A stretch of 64,000 nucleotides of DNA, from positions 193,494,184-193,558,183 of the forward strand of contig CM066044.1 of assembly GCA_033557465.1 (NCBI GenBank). The letters are read 5' to 3'. The first letter of the stretch is position 1; each line of letters opens with the position of its first letter. Position numbers and translations under genes: made by a program. Under the pieces are notes generated by a model. That model made no database searches and was not told the DNA's origin. It saw only the letters and a program-made list of their open reading frames with translations. Positions 44,530-55,366 of the stretch are shown here, piece after piece. The stretch is from Ichthyophis bannanicus (Eukaryota; Chordata; Amphibia; Gymnophiona; Ichthyophiidae).

Positions 44530-46714
44530 CATAAGAACATAAGACATGCCATACTGGGTCAGACCGAGGTTCATCAAGCCCAGTATCCTGTTTCCAACAG
44601 TGGCCAATCTAGGTCCTACGTACCTAGCAATATCCCCAAAAGACACAGGTTCCATAATGCTTGTACTGGGTCAAGCATTGATATCCTGGGTCCCTTTTTA
44701 ATAGTGGTTTATGGACCTTTCCTCCAGGAACTTGTCCAAACCTTTTTTAAACCCAGCTATACTAACAGCCCTTACTACAACCTCCGGTAACAGATTCCAG
44801 AGTTTGATTACACGTTGAGTGAAAAAATATTTTCTCTTATTTGTCTTAAATAGTTTACCCTGTAGCTTCATTACATGTCCCCTAGTCTTTCTATATTCTG
44901 ATAGCGTAAACAATTGATCCACATTTATCCGTTCCACTCCATTCATTAATTTATAGACCTCTATCATATCTCCCCTCAGCCGTCTCTTTTCCAGGCTAAA
45001 GAGCCCTAACCTTTTTAGCCTCTCTTCATAGGAGTAGCCTTCCATCCCCTTCACCAATTTGGTGGCTCTTCTCTGTACTTTTTCTAATAACGCTATGTCC
45101 TTTTTAAGATACGGCGACCAGAATTGCACACAATATTCAAGGTGCGGTCGTACCATGGAGCGATAGAGAGGCATTATAATATCCTTTGTTTTATTCTCCA
45201 TCCCTTTCTTTATGATACCTAGCATTCTATTTGCTTTCTTGGCCGCCGCTGCACACTGGGCGGAGGGTTTTAACATGTTATCCACGATGACTCCTAAGTC
45301 CTTTTCCTGGGTGGTGGTTTCTAATGTGGAGCCTTGCATCGTGTAACTATAGTGTGGGTTGTTCTTTCCTAGGTGCATAACTTTGCATTTGTCCACATTA
45401 AATTTCATCTGCCATTTGGATGCCCAGTCTTCCAATTTATCCAGATCCTCCTGCAGTTTTCCACAATCCTCTTGGGTTTTAACAACTTTAAACAGTTTTG
45501 TGTCATCTGCAAATTTGATAACCTCACTAGTTATTCCCTTTTCCAGGTCATTTATGAATATGTCAAAAAGCAGCGGACCCAGTACAGATCCCTGGGGTAC
45601 TCCACTATTCACTTTTTTCCATTGGGAATATTGGCCATTTAGCCCTACCCTCTGCTTTCTATCTTTTAACCAGTTCCCGATCCACAATAGTACACTGCCT
45701 CCTATCCCATGACTTTTTAGCTTTGCCAAAAGTCTCTGATGGGGGACCTTGTCAAAAGCTTTCTGGAAGTCCAGATACACTATATCAACCGACTCACCTT
45801 TGTCTACCTGTTTATGCACACCTTCAAAGAAACATATCAGATTAGTAAGACAAGATCTTCCTTGTCTAAAGCCATGTTGGCTGTCTCCCATTAGGCCATG
45901 ACTATCTACATGTTGTGTAATTTTGTTCTTTATGATGGTTTCTACCATTTTCCCTGGTACTGACGTCAGGCTCACCGGTCTGTAATTTCCCGGGTCACCC
46001 CTGGAACCTTTTTTAAAAATTGGTGTTACGTTGGCGACCCTCCAATCTTCAGGTATTACAGATGATTTTAATGAAAGTTCACAGATTACCAATAGCAGGT
46101 CTGCAATCTCATATTTCAGTTCTTTCAACGCTCTGGGATATATACCATCCGGTCCAGGTGATTTGCTACTATTCAGTTTATCAAATAGTTGTAATATATC
46201 TTCCCGGTGTAGTGATATTTCTCTCAATTCCTCTGCAGTATCTCCTTTAAATACCACTTCAGTCATGGGTAACATCCCTACATCTTCCTCAGTAAAGACC
46301 GAAGCAAAGAATTCATTCAGTCTCTCTGCTATAGCCTTGTCTCCTCTTACTGTCCCTTTTACCCCTCTATCATCTAACGGTCCAATTGACTCTCTCACAG
46401 GCCTTTTGCTACGAATGTACTTGAAAAAGTCTTTATTTTGTGTTTTTGCTTCCGTAGCAAGTTTCTTCTCAAATTCCCGCTTTGCCTGCCTTATCAATGC
46501 TTTGCATTTAACTTGCCAGTGCTTGTGTTGTTTCCAGTTTTCATCATTTGGCTCTTTTTTTCCATTTCCTGAAGGTTGCTTTTTTGGCAGCAACAGCCTC
46601 TCTGACCTCACCTTTAAACCATGCTGGCAGTTTTTTGGACTTTCTTCCACTCTTCTTAATGCGTGGAATACAGCTGGTCTGGGCTTCGAGGATAGTATTT
46701 TTAAATAACACCCA
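44530..46714 (-). mobile_element. Young CR1 insertion, 2,185 bp, 9-bp TSD
   Basis: Flanked by AGCATTGAA (44521-44529 and 46715-46723). The 3' end carries the CR1 octamer in reverse (CATAAGAACATAAGACATGCC). 5' truncated within the region before the RT. The host sequence reads through if the insert is removed, confirming the boundaries. This is the best preserved CR1 in the window. Confidence 0.9.
44698..46714 (-). CDS. CR1 reverse transcriptase, 5'-truncated but open
   Basis: About 670 codons without a stop. It covers the pre-RT linker ([29 protein letters not shown] near 134-146) and the complete [14 protein letters not shown] near 184-195, [13 protein letters not shown] near 245-257, [13 protein letters not shown] near 315-327 with the first catalytic Asp, [14 protein letters not shown] near 372-385 and FADD at 403-406. 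The thumb follows ([24 protein letters not shown]), then the CR1 C-terminus ([67 protein letters not shown]). The enzyme copies CR1 RNA at a nicked target. The endonuclease half was lost on insertion, so there is no promoter or native start. The open frame implies recent insertion. Confidence 0.95.
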
Positions 46715-46822
46715 AGCATTGAATCTAGCCAGGTACTTTTGATCTGGATTGGCCACTTTTGGAAACAGGATACTGGGCTGGATTGGCCCTTTGATCTGAC
46801 CCAGTGTGGCAGTTCTTATGTA
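46715..46822 (+). mobile_element. CR1 3' end, right half of interrupted copy
   Basis: After the repeated AGCATTGAA comes AGGTACTTTTGATCTGGATTGG, GGATACTGGGCTGGATTGGCC and CAGTTCTTATG, the terminal CR1 UTR and octamer. It completes the copy begun at 44275. Confidence 0.85.
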
Positions 46823-48529
46823 GAGATCTCTTAGGTTCTTCTCCTTTAAGCAGCAGAGACCTCCAGTGGCCCTACTAAATTACTACAATGTAAACTATAT
46901 TTGGCTTAGCATTTTCCAGAACAGGAGGGGGCACTTCTTACCAGTGGCATCATGCTGGGAGGAAACTCCCTTGGGAGGGAAAATTCAACTATTATATAAA
47001 CCACACCCAAAGGCAGAAGTTTGTCTTTGGCTTATCACCACGGCATCAAGAAGGATGGAGTGAACAATCTGCAGGTAGCCATGACTATCCCCTAGCTCTC
47101 ATACCATCCAGAGGAAGCAACAGGGTCAGCAGCTAAAGGAGAGAGCACAGGGGCAGGAAGGTGTCTCAGACTCAAGCCTACACCCAAATTCCATAGTGGT
47201 GTTCAAACCCTGCCAGCACACTTCGTCAGCTCAGGAGGAGAACAGTTGAATCCACGGAAAGGAGAATGAAATAGTCTACACTGAGAAGCCAACTACCCAA
47301 GGGGCAGGAGAGAGGAACCAGCGTAACATCAATCCCACCAATGGCCCCAGAGCCAGGAGCCAAAGCAGTGCAGTAACAGAGACCTGCAGCTATGGAGGCC
47401 ACCAGCTCAAAGATACAGTGGAGAAATTATAGTGCAGGAAGTAGGGCTCCCCCATCAGGGTGACCACCAGAAGTAAGGAAGCTGGGAGAAAGTGGAACAA
47501 GTCTGGAAGCACATTTCCAGTTTACAGAGAGAGGAGAAAAGGAATTTAATCTGGTTTAACTGCCAAAGTCTTCCCAGTGCATACAGGTCCCACTTCAAGA
47601 ACCTTAACTTAACCATGAGAGCAGAGATGAAAGACAGAACTGCTCTTGAAAGTTGTGCCATTGTCTGTCAAAGAGCATGCAGAGAGGTAGGGGGAGTAGC
47701 TCTTATGTTCTTACTTGTGAGTATACCAATCACGAACTCAGTGTTCCTCTGTCAACTCCTCTTCTAGGATCCCAGCTAGGACCTTTTCTCCTCTCTGGTT
47801 CTTGGGCGCTCAGACTCTCTCCAATCTGAAAAGTGCTTGCATAAAATCCATACTCTGGTAGAGCTCTTCCTGTAACTTCCTGTTACCCTACATATATGAT
47901 TAAGGTATCTTTGGAAGGAATAAAATATATCAGGTCGCTCAGTTTGAATTCAGTTTCTTTTTCTGGAAACCAAGTAGAGCGTTCCTCAGCCTCATTCTCA
48001 CCATTTTGTTCCATCTCTGCCCAAGGAAGCTATTGCCAGGTGTGAACTATCCAGTACCTGGCACAGCATAGGAAAAAACGAATGGATATACCCAAGCTGG
48101 GTGGCATAGCATGAATACTGAAGCAACATCCTGAGCTGCAGTGCTGGTGGGGATGGTGCATACCAGAGCCTAAACGCCTCTCCCAGCATTGTAAGAGCGA
48201 CTCAGAATGGCGTGCAACATCTGTTGGAAGTGGTCTCCCAAGTGCGGTAGGATGAAGGAAGGAAAGACAATGTGTAAAAGGAAGAGGAGACGGCATTTGA
48301 GCTGTTCATTGGATAAATTATATCAGTGTGGGATAAATTCTTTGCTCACGGAAAAAGAGCAGCTCTGTCAGCCTCACTCGGCTATCATGTTTCTGTGCCA
48401 CTGGGGACAGGAGAGGCTCAGAGGGCAGGGACCCGAAAGCAGTGGAAGTGATGAGTGACATGACCATGCCCTAAGAAGGGGAAGAGATGCTGGAAGGACG
48501 TGTGAGCCTCAAGGATGCAACAGAACAGG
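46823..48529. other. No gene supported
   Basis: Unique-looking sequence. A frame at 47492-47767 has ATGAGAGCAGAGATGAAAGAC..GAGAG then GTAGGG, which could be mistaken for an exon, but nothing in it is recognised and no matching acceptor stands out. Confidence 0.4.
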
Positions 48530-48640
48530 AAGGAAAGGAAAGGAAAGAAAGAAAGGTGAAAGGGAAGGGCAAAAGGAAAAGAAGAGGAGTTCAAAGAAAA
48601 GATGAAAGAGAAAAAGGAAAGGAGTAAGGGGAAAATAAGA
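48530..48640 (+). repeat. Purine-rich simple tract
   Basis: GGAAA/GAAAG-type repeats, almost pure purine on the plus strand. Confidence 0.85.
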
Positions 48641-48644
48641 AAAG

Positions 48645-48792
48645 ATTTGCTATACTGAGTCAATCACAAGTCCATCAAACCCAGTATCCTGCTTCCTACA
48701 TTGACCAGTCCAAGTCACAAGTACTTAGCAAGATCCAAAAAAGATTAACTGATTCCACACTGCTTATCTCTTGAAACCAAGCATTAGTTTCT
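48645..48792 (-). mobile_element. CR1 3' UTR fragment
   Basis: AAGATTTGCTATACTGAGTC..CAAGTCCATCAAACCCAGTATCC..CAAGTCACAAGTACTTAGC is the inverse CR1 3' UTR. The octamer is absent and the fragment is diverged. Confidence 0.7.
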
Positions 48793-49934
48793 GTATATGT
48801 TTAAATCTGGGTCACACTGATTTTCATCTGACCCTCAGACGCTAGCCACCAGGAAAAGTGTATTTTAATGTAGTTTAGGCATGCATCAAGCCACTTGGAT
48901 GGGTAACATATTTTTACACCAGTCTCATGGAGGTCACTGAAATCCACCAAAGCTTACAATGTTAAAATATTCAGTTGAAGCTCTTTCTTTGTGGATCAAG
49001 CGCCTCACAATCCGAAAATGAGGTTTCGCCAATAAGAGAAGATAGTTTGTAAAATAAGATACAACAAAATCCTCCAAATAGTGATACATTACAATTCCTA
49101 TACATTTTAAGTGATTATTTGCAATTTAAAAAGGCACCTCTCCCCCTTTTAATGTCATACTTGATGCACTGTACTTGTTAAAGATAACTCTGAAAATTTA
49201 ATGGAATGGGAACAAATTTTGTATGGCATAAAAAACTGGTGAAAAGACACATGGAGTTAAAAAATGGGCCAGATCAGACCAGGTATTCCAATATACATAC
49301 ACACACAGATACATATACGTAAAGAGATACATGCACAGGGGTTGGAAAGAATTCCATGAGCTATCCTCTGCCTGCTTTTTCAACTTTATTATGTTCCATT
49401 GCTCTATGTTTTGCTGTAAACCACTTTGTGTCCTCTGCTACAGAAAAAGGTGGTATTTAAGAACCAAAATGTAATAAAACAGAATTTGGCTCACTCTTTC
49501 AGCCTGTCTTAGATGTGCCTCCTCTTCCATCTCTTCTTTATGGGCTGCAGACACCCACATCGGTAGGACACACAGATACCCTAAACCTATCTGAGGTCAG
49601 CAAGGTTTGCTTTAATATGATTTTTTTCACCATTGTGACTGTTGTTTTATCTCCCCTGACCAGCATGGACAGAGCATCATTACCCAGTTTCAGCAAGCAT
49701 CCTCTTGTCACAGTCCTGCCCGGGCCTCACTATTGCCTCAGGCCTTTCAATAATAAATAAGTCACATAAGATTTCTTGGTGCTTCTCTCCATTTAATTAC
49801 TAGTTGGCATCCTAGGTGACATTCTGTCAGCCATAGCAGCAGCGCAATCTGGCTAGATGCAGGCCAGGTTAGCATAATCACACAGAAGCCTGAAATGTGT
49901 ACAGTTTAGAAGTGCTTTGATGTACATTTCCTCA
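48793..49934. other. No gene; one LINE/SINE tail
   Basis: 49405-49480 reads TTTTGCTGTAAACCACTTTGTG..AAAAAGGTGGTATTTAAG..AATGTAATAAAAC, a plus-strand tail. A short ATACACACAC patch lies near 49300. Otherwise unassigned. Confidence 0.45.
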
Positions 49935-51185
49935 CTGTCTCTTTGTTTTATTTAACTTCTTTTTTTATACCATCTTTCTACAAGTCAAGAAGGTTGACAG
50001 GTAAACTCAGTGCATGAACCTTGAACAACTTTATCAAAAGATTTTTGTTACATTGAACATTGAGTTTAAGAGGAACGCAACAGGTAATGAGCTCATTAAA
50101 TTAACTATATACACAGAAAAGGGGACTAAAGCTAGCTGTGTGGCCTTGCTTTGGGTTTGGCCCAAAGTGCTCAAGGAATAGTAGGGTTTTTAGATTCTTG
50201 CGGAAGTCACCCATGTGTTGGATGGCTCTTGTTTGGGATGGTAGCGAGTTCCAAGTGAGTAAGCTCTGCTGTTAGCTCTTTGGCTGCTCGTGGGCTTGTC
50301 CAGTGGTATATCCAGTGGGTTGATGGGTCTACTTTGCTAATAGGGGCATGAGACTGCCTGCTGATTGATTGCTTATGATTTTGTGCATGTTAGGGATGAC
50401 TTTGTATTTAATTCTGCTCATAATAGGTAACCAGTGCAGTTGTTTGAGGAGTGGGGTAATGTGAGTTTGCTGGGATTTTGCTAGTATAACTCTAGCTATG
50501 GTGTTTTGTACCAATTGCATAGGGTATAGAGTGCTCTTAGGTAGACCATGATAGACTGTGTTGCAGTAGTGAATATTAGGGTGATGATGGCTTGGCAAAC
50601 TGTGCAGACATCCATGGGGGAAAGGAGTTTGCGTATGTTCTTTATGATCCGGAGTTTATGGTAGACTGATTTGGTGATGCGGTTTATTTTCGGTTGCAGA
50701 TTGAGCTGTTGATCTAATGTGATGCCTAGGTAATTGATTATGGTTTTGACTGTGATCAGAGTGTTATTTATCATGATTGTTGATGGAGGGTTGAATTTCA
50801 GGTCCCTCGTGATGTATAAGATTTCACTTTTGCTATGGTTAATGTTTAGGTTGTGCTTGTGAAGCCATTTAGTGATTGCAGTAAAACAATTAGAAATTCG
50901 GTAGATTTGGTGTAAAAGGGTGAGAAAATCATATCATCATCAGCGTATACTAGGCATTTGACGTCAAAGCTCTTGGTAATCTCACCTAGCGGTTGAAAGT
51001 AGATGTTGAATAGAGTGGATGACAGTGGAGATCCTTGTGGCATGCCATGGCTGAGGGAGAATAGTATGGATTTTTGAGTTCCTATTTTTACTTTTTGTAT
51101 GTTGTCCAAGTAGGAATAAAAACATTTTAATGTGGTGCTCTGGATGCCAGTATTGTGGAATCTGTTTAACAGCAGTTGATGGGAA
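49935..51185 (-). mobile_element. L2-like LINE, 3' part
   Basis: The 3' tail (TTTTATTTAACTTC..TACCATCTTTCTAC inverse) is at about 49935-49990, and the body runs to about 51185, where an opposite-strand L2-like element starts. 5' truncated. Confidence 0.75.
50329..51185 (-). pseudogene. L2-like reverse transcriptase, palm to C-terminus
   Basis: From the 5' side: SHQLLLNRFHNTGIQ, YSYLDNIQKVKIG, SHGMPQGSPLSSTLFNIYFQPLG and LVYADDDMIFS (catalytic YADD), then in other frames INYLGITLDQQLNLQPKI, IHYCNTVYHGLPKSTLYPMQLVQNTIARVI and HITPLLKQLHWLPIMSRIKYKV. The motif order is that of L2-type RTs. Frame breaks near 50840, 50780 and 50500 make it a pseudogene. The first catalytic Asp region is lost at the truncation. 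Confidence 0.75.
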
Positions 51186-51194
51186 ACCCTAATC

Positions 51195-52208
51195 TGGATT
51201 TTGTTGCACTTAATTTTGCCTACCAAATGTCACCTCCTCCCACTCTGTCTTTACTCTCTGCCCAGACTATGCTTGGTTTCATTCATAAAATTCATACGAT
51301 TAGTCTTAAGTTCTGTTCCATGCCTTCCCAAACTCTTGCCTACTCCTTTTCACCTTCTCTGGAATCACAAAGTAGGAAACTCCCAGCTTCTCTTCTCCTT
51401 CAAGCCACTTGTTCCTCCGATCCCCTTCCTGCCCAGCTCCTCAGCTTTCTCTCTCCTGATGTCATCTCCTCCATCTGCCACATCCTCAGTCTTCCTCACG
51501 GCCTTCAAACATGCAGTGAGCTCGCCACTCTTCAAATTTTTCTCTTGACCCTACCTGCACTGCTGATTACCATCCTTATCCCTCTCCTTCATTTCACAAT
51601 CCAAGCTCTTTGAAAGGAATGTTTTCTTCACTGCCTCAACCTTTTGCCTCTCAAGATATTCTTTGCGCCACCCTAATCTGGATTTTGCACTCTACATTCC
51701 AGAGATAGCCCTTGCCATGATTTACAATAAGTTCTTCATGGCCAAGGCCAAGTGATTTAATTTGATCCCTTTCCTACTTCCATCATCTGCTTCATGGTCT
51801 ATGGTCCTCATTTAGACTTCAAGATTTGATTCTATTTTGCATCCCTTCTTACTTCTCCCATCACTTTATTTATTTATTTATAGTATTTAGCTCGCACCTT
51901 TCTAGGAGAAGATCAAGGTGAATTACATTAAGTTCAGTAAGCTTTTCCTTGCCCCCAAAGGGCTGATCTAAGTTTGTACCTGAAACAATGGAGGGTTAAG
52001 TGGTTTGCCCCAAGGCGTGCCAATTTGGATTTCAACCCTGATCTTTCTGGCATTAGGCCAATCCTCTGGTTACTCATCCTCCAAAGCTATTGGGTTATCA
52101 ACTGGGGTACCTCAGGGATCTGTCCAAGATCCTCTTTTTTCATCCTCTATACACTTCCCCCTAAGTAATCCAATCTCCTCCTATGGCTTTCAGTACCATC
52201 TGTATGTA
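51195..52208 (+). pseudogene. L2-like element, RT N-terminal half, interrupted
   Basis: Plus-strand sequence with the L2-type linker and early RT: a LPLLSDVISSICHILSLPHGLQTCSELATLQ-like segment (51440-51530), an ALAMIYNKFFMAKAK segment (51700-51755), then, after an inserted SINE (51866-52075), a VPQGSVQDPLFSS..PLSNPISSYGFQYHLYVQL stretch equivalent to [12 protein letters not shown] and the approach to YADD. Heavily shifted. It ends at a Tc1-type terminus near 52209. An 18-bp exact direct repeat (51186-51203 and 51670-51687) brackets its first part. Confidence 0.65.
51866..52075 (-). mobile_element. tRNA-derived SINE, inverted
   Basis: Read on the minus strand: ATTGGCCTAATGCC.., B-box-like GGGTTGAAATCC, GCCTTGGGGCAAACCACTTAACCCTCCATTG, a CTTAATGTAATTCACCTTGATC body and a TAAATAAATAAATAAA tail. 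Same family as 32137-32352, with a longer body. Inserted into the L2-like element. Confidence 0.8.
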
Positions 52209-52247
52209 CAGTTGTGGTCAACATTATTAGCACCCTTGCATTTTAGG
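52209..52247 (+). mobile_element. Tc1/mariner-like terminus fragment
   Basis: TACAGTTGTGGTCAACATTATTAGCACCC is the form of a Tc1-type terminal inverted repeat starting at a TA. The opposite end and transposase are absent; the RTE sequence follows directly. Confidence 0.5.
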
Positions 52248-52248
52248 T

Positions 52249-53210
52249 ATGCTGTGTACAATAGCTTGGGAAATAATTGGAAATATTCCAACTGTATGTA
52301 TGAGCAAAGGTGTAAGACAAGGCTGCATACTTTCCCCCTACCTGTTTAATTTATATGCAGAACAAATCATCAGAGAAGCAGGATTGTATGAAGACAACAG
52401 AGGTGTGAAGATTGGTGGAAGACTCATCAACAACCTTCGCTATGCTGATGATACCACATTACTGGCTGAAAGTGAAGATGATCTCAAACATTTGCTTCTC
52501 TCAAAGAACATAGTCTCAAAATGGGCCTGCACCTTAATGTACAGAAGACAAAGATCATGACAACTGGCATAATCAAGAGGTTCATCGTTGAAGGAGAAGA
52601 AATTGAAATCGTGAACAACTTTAACCTACTTGGATCAACTATCAATAAAGAAGCAATAAGCAGTCAAGAAATCAGACGACGCATTGCTCTTGGCAGAATG
52701 GCTATGAAAGACCTAGATAAGATTCTCAAGAGCAGAGATGTCTCTCTCCATACAAAGATTAGACTTGTTCAAGCCACGGTATTTTCGATAACATCATATG
52801 GATGTGAAAGCTGGACAGTGAAAAAGATAGACAGGAAGAAAATTGATGCCTTTGAATTATGGTGCTGGTGGCGAATACTGTGTATACCATGGACTGCCCG
52901 AAGAACAAACCAGTCGGTACTAGAGGAGATCAAACCTAAGCTTTCTTTAGAAGCTCAGATGGCAAGACTTCGACTTTCATACTTTGGACACATCATGCGA
53001 AGAGAGAGATCATTAGAGAAAGACATCATGCTTGGCAAGATAGAAGGTCAGCACAAAAGAGGAAGGCCAGCAATGATATGGATCAATACAATAACAGCAG
53101 TTACGGGTACCAGTCTGTCAACAATGAGCCGCCTGACTCAAGACCGAACACAATTTAGAATAGCTATCCAGAGGGTCGCCATGAGTCGACTCCGACTCGA
53201 CGGCACTTAA
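52249..53210 (+). pseudogene. RTE-clade reverse transcriptase, 3' half, one frameshift
   Basis: First frame: SKGVRQGCILSPYLFNLYAE, GVKIGGRLINNLRYADDTTLLAES with the YADD catalytic motif. A one-base shift near 52500 passes to KEHSLKMGLHLNVQKTKIM, FNLLGSTIN, IRLVQATVFSITSYGCESWTV, KIDAFELWCWWRILCIPWTARRTNQSVLEEI and FGHIMRRE..LEKDIMLGKIEGQHKRGRPAMIW, ending SRLRLDGT. This series is characteristic of RTE/BovB-type polyproteins. The N-terminal endonuclease and RT start are missing. The frame downstream of the shift is open for about 230 codons, so damage is light. The 3' end is GTCGCCATGAGTCGACTCC then CGGCACTTAACAAC. Confidence 0.9.
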
Positions 53211-53219
53211 CAACATGTA

Positions 53220-53330
53220 TGAAGAAAAGCCCTGGCAATCTATTTCCGGTGATACAGTGCCAAGAAAACCCAGAGGTAGCTTGGTCACCAGAAGTCAACA
53301 CTGACTTGACTGCACTAAAAAAAAAATGTC
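53220..53330 (+). repeat. RTE-derived SINE-like tail unit
   Basis: GCCCTGGCAATCTATTTCCGG..CCAAGAAAACCCAGAGG..GGTCACCAGAAGTCAAC..CTTGACTGCACTAAAAA. Same unit as 19828-19950, placed directly after the RTE 3' end. Confidence 0.75.
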
Positions 53331-53359
53331 ATCATCATATTTTAATAGTATGATCAAAG

Positions 53360-53450
53360 TTATGTTGTTACTGTTAAGTGCTGTCGAGTTGGTGTCGACC
53401 CTCTGGATAGTTGACCTAAACTTTGTTCGGTCTTCAGCTGAAGAAGTTTT
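53360..53450 (-). mobile_element. RTE 3' terminus, inverted copy
   Basis: Minus-strand reading ..GAAGACCGAACAAAGTTTAGG..CTATCCAGAGGGTCGACACC..CGACAGCACTTAACAG matches the plus-strand RTE end at about 53140-53215. Tail-to-tail arrangement with the upstream element. Confidence 0.8.
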
Positions 53451-53957
53451 GTTACAATAAAATTTTAGCTTAAACATCAGTCCATGTGTGGAGATTTTTT
53501 TAATCAAGTCCTGTTAAAGCAAAAAAGCTCCGTCTGTGGAATGCTGAAGCTCTGCTCTTGAACCATGAAGTGGCTTGGAGCCATAGAAATCAACTTTTCA
53601 AAATGATTTGCAGTGCTAAACATAACACACATTATCGCTCCCTGTACTTCATAAAGAAGCTTTCTCAGTGTTCAGGGTGCTCAGCACCTACTGCATCCAT
53701 GGAGCTGACACCTGCAGTATGCTTGAAGATCTTGCAAGGGAGCAAGCCTGTAGAGCTCTGAAGGCAAGATTTGCCAACCTGACTTTGATGACCAGATTGC
53801 TACTGAGGCCTTCTAAAGAGATTAACATCTATGCTATGGGGTTGGCGGGTAGTGGATGGTGTTCATTTTGTTATAAGAATTGAGATTTTGAAGTGACCCT
53901 GCGGTGAGGTAGACGGGGCATGAGAGGCCTTTGAGGAGGGATGAGAGTTTACATTTT
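53451..53957. other. No gene recognised
   Basis: A frame at 53668-53883 (SMLEDLAREQACRALKARFANLTLMTRLLL) looks protein-like but is not recognised and has no start, splice or promoter context. It may be an unidentified repeat-coded or pseudogene fragment. Confidence 0.4.
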
Positions 53958-54413
53958 GGGGCCCAATATTCAGCAGTGGTGGCTAGCACTGCTAAAGCGA
54001 CATGCTGTCACCAAGAACTGTAACCTCAGATATTCAATGCCAGGGCCATATCTGAGCACCAGCATTGAAGATCTGGGCTGGCTGGTTAGCAACGAAGCTA
54101 ATCAGACAGCGGCAATACTCAGCTGCTGCCCGGTTAGCATCTGCGGCAAAGGTTAAGACACCTTTCCAAGTGCCTAACTTTCACACTTAGCAAGAACTGG
54201 GCAGCGGCTCAATATCGCTGCTGCCCATTTAGCGCCTCTGCTCTGTCCCCAGAATGCTGCAGTGCTAGCCGGCTAGCTTCAGGACACTGAACAGCAGCAC
54301 CTGCGAATATTTAGCAGCACTAACCACATTAGTACTGCCGAATATCCCAGTGACCGCAATTAATGCGGTGAGTAAGTCTGCTAACCGCCTTCATTGTGTT
54401 GAATACTCCCCCT
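53958..54413. mobile_element. MITE with GGGGCCC-ATATTC ends, 456 bp
   Basis: Left GGGGCCCAATATTCAGCAG and right TGTTGAATACTCCCCC are imperfect inverses, followed by TTA on the right and preceded by TTT on the left. The interior repeats AGCACTGCTAA / TTAGCAGCACTAA and CTGGTTAGC motifs as in 17795-18243. No coding. Confidence 0.6.
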
Positions 54414-55366
54414 TAGGATTTAGGGGCTGTAGTTTATATTAGGTTGCAGCTTGTGATTGGCTCGGTAATGATGATGTTCTCCTGGATTTGGTGATGTTGC
54501 GATGGAATGACTGTGATGCAATAGATGATTTTAGGAAATCTCATATTTTGAGTGTTTGTTATCATCTGTGTATATGTGTTTTATTGTAAGCCACTGAGAG
54601 CTTAAGGTGGAAGGGCCGTGCAGAAATAAGTAAATGCAGCGCGCTATGCCTGCTCAATCAACCCCGTATGGTGGGTTGTAATAATTATCCCACTCCATAT
54701 TGCTGAAAGGAAACATATGGTAAGGGAAAGGAAAGTAGCTAGTATTTTTGCACACCCGCAGGCTCAGCCTTTTCAGCTCTTGTCAGAGTTGATTTTTTGT
54801 GCCTGACTGACCTGCTTATGCTGTCTTCAGATTCACGTCTCTCTTCTACCATGTCCGCCTGCTTCCTAGAAGCTCTCCTCTACATACAGAAAGCTTTTCC
54901 TAGCAGCTCATGCCCCATATCTCCTCTGTACAACCTCATCCCAGATCTGGTCTTATTCATTTGCTCCTGTACGTTTCACTACATCTATATCTCATACCTT
55001 ACCTGGCACTATATACGATTATAATGCACATATATTATATAGAGACCATAGAGGAGAAACTCTTTTAGCACTAAGTTTCAAAAGGTCCATACCATGAGAA
55101 GAGAAGTAGTAAAACCATTTTTTAAATAAGTTGTGCTTCCACAGACATGAAAGAACTGAAGCTGCCCAGCTGCAGCCAAGTGTTACTCTGATAGGAAGGA
55201 GTGAGGGCAGCGATTATGCATTAGCCGGATAAGGTGGAACTACAATTTCCAGAATGCTCAGGATGGATGGACTTGTAGGTCCCTCAGAGTTGGATCAGTT
55301 CCTCCACATGGATTAAAATAAAAAGTAGATTTGTCTATGTACACCATCTTGACGATTTTTATTGAG
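54414..55366. other. No gene recognised
   Basis: 54580-54640 has TTTTATTGTAAGCCACTGAGAGCTTAAGG..AGAAATAAGTAAATG, a SINE/LINE tail. The remainder is unassigned. Confidence 0.45.

Noticed and set aside
46031..46708. 225-codon plus-strand frame
   Set aside because: Antisense of the CR1 reverse-transcriptase frame.
47492..47767. Possible host exon with following GTAGGG
   Set aside because: No recognisable protein and no convincing acceptor or conserved context; insufficient to report as a gene.
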